Shown here in pieces: positions 5,837 through 5,919 of a stretch of 5,919 nucleotides of DNA. Source of the DNA: Trueperaceae bacterium (GTDB lineage Bacteria > Deinococcota > Deinococci > Deinococcales > Trueperaceae); contig PXAU01000260.1 of NCBI GenBank assembly GCA_003567075.1, positions 1 to 5,919 on the forward strand, read 5' to 3'. Below the pieces are notes generated by a model, which had not been told where the DNA came from, made no database searches, and saw only the letters and a list, made by a program, of their open reading frames with translations. The translations under genes were made by a program, and so were the position numbers. How positions within the stretch are numbered: the stretch's first letter is position 1; the number at the start of each line of letters is the position of its first letter.

Positions 5837-5919
5837 GCGTTCGTCCCCCGGCGCGACCGCGTTCGCCTCTCGGGCTCCGCAGCCTCGCTCTGCCCGGCGC
5901 GACCGCGTTCGCCCCCGGC
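5837..5919. repeat. GC-rich repeat array running off the window edge
   Basis: A 21-base sequence (core GGCGCGACCGCGTTCGCC) occurs identically at 5847-5867 and 5893-5913, a 46-base period. The element GCGTTCG followed by a C-run and CGGC occurs at 5837-5852 and again at 5905-5919, differing by one T. The array therefore seems to restart at the window end. No start codon or gene pattern was convincing here. It may be an intergenic repeat family or the low-complexity 3' end of an upstream - strand gene (a frame from the edge stops near 5804). Confidence 0.6.

Overview
This is a high-GC bacterial window with four protein-coding genes in two opposing blocks. The first two genes (1-762, cut off at its 5' end, and 896-2539) read on the + strand. 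The last two (2547-3599 and 3729-5714) read on the - strand. The two blocks converge with only 7 bases between their stop codons. The organism cannot be fixed from the sequence. High GC, a probable leaderless promoter, a plant/bacterial-type biosynthetic arginine decarboxylase and a bacterial deoxyhypusine-synthase-like protein would fit a Deinococcota (Truepera-like) or deep-branching actinobacterial lineage. That placement is inference only.

Left block: positions 1-762 hold the C-terminal part of an O-antigen ligase/polymerase-type membrane protein. Its visible N-terminal portion looks like a jelly-roll, carbohydrate-binding-like module inserted before the conserved Wzy_C region. After a 133-base gap containing hairpins and a TACGAT box six bases before an ATG, 896-2539 encodes an exported TPR protein. 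It has a Pro/Ala-rich linker, part of it an in-frame CCAGCA microsatellite, and an unrecognised C-terminal beta-rich domain. Both products point to envelope or surface polysaccharide biology, though the TPR protein has no assigned function.

Right block: speA (arginine decarboxylase, TTG start behind a strong Shine-Dalgarno) is followed on the - strand by a deoxyhypusine-synthase-family gene. Bacteria lack the eIF5A substrate of true deoxyhypusine synthase, so this product most plausibly makes homospermidine or a related polyamine, and the pair reads as a polyamine operon. The 129-base gap between them contains two perfect 7-bp hairpins and could be a structured leader. The two genes lie in the same reading frame, separated by a single TAG codon. 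Upstream of speA are a nested hairpin next to the Shine-Dalgarno and, at the window edge, a GC-rich repeat array that runs off the end.

No RNA genes, CRISPR array, insertion sequence or tRNA were seen. The best candidates for something undescribed are the structured speA/DHS-like intergenic leader, the lectin-like insertion in the ligase, the C-terminal domain of the TPR protein and the edge repeat.
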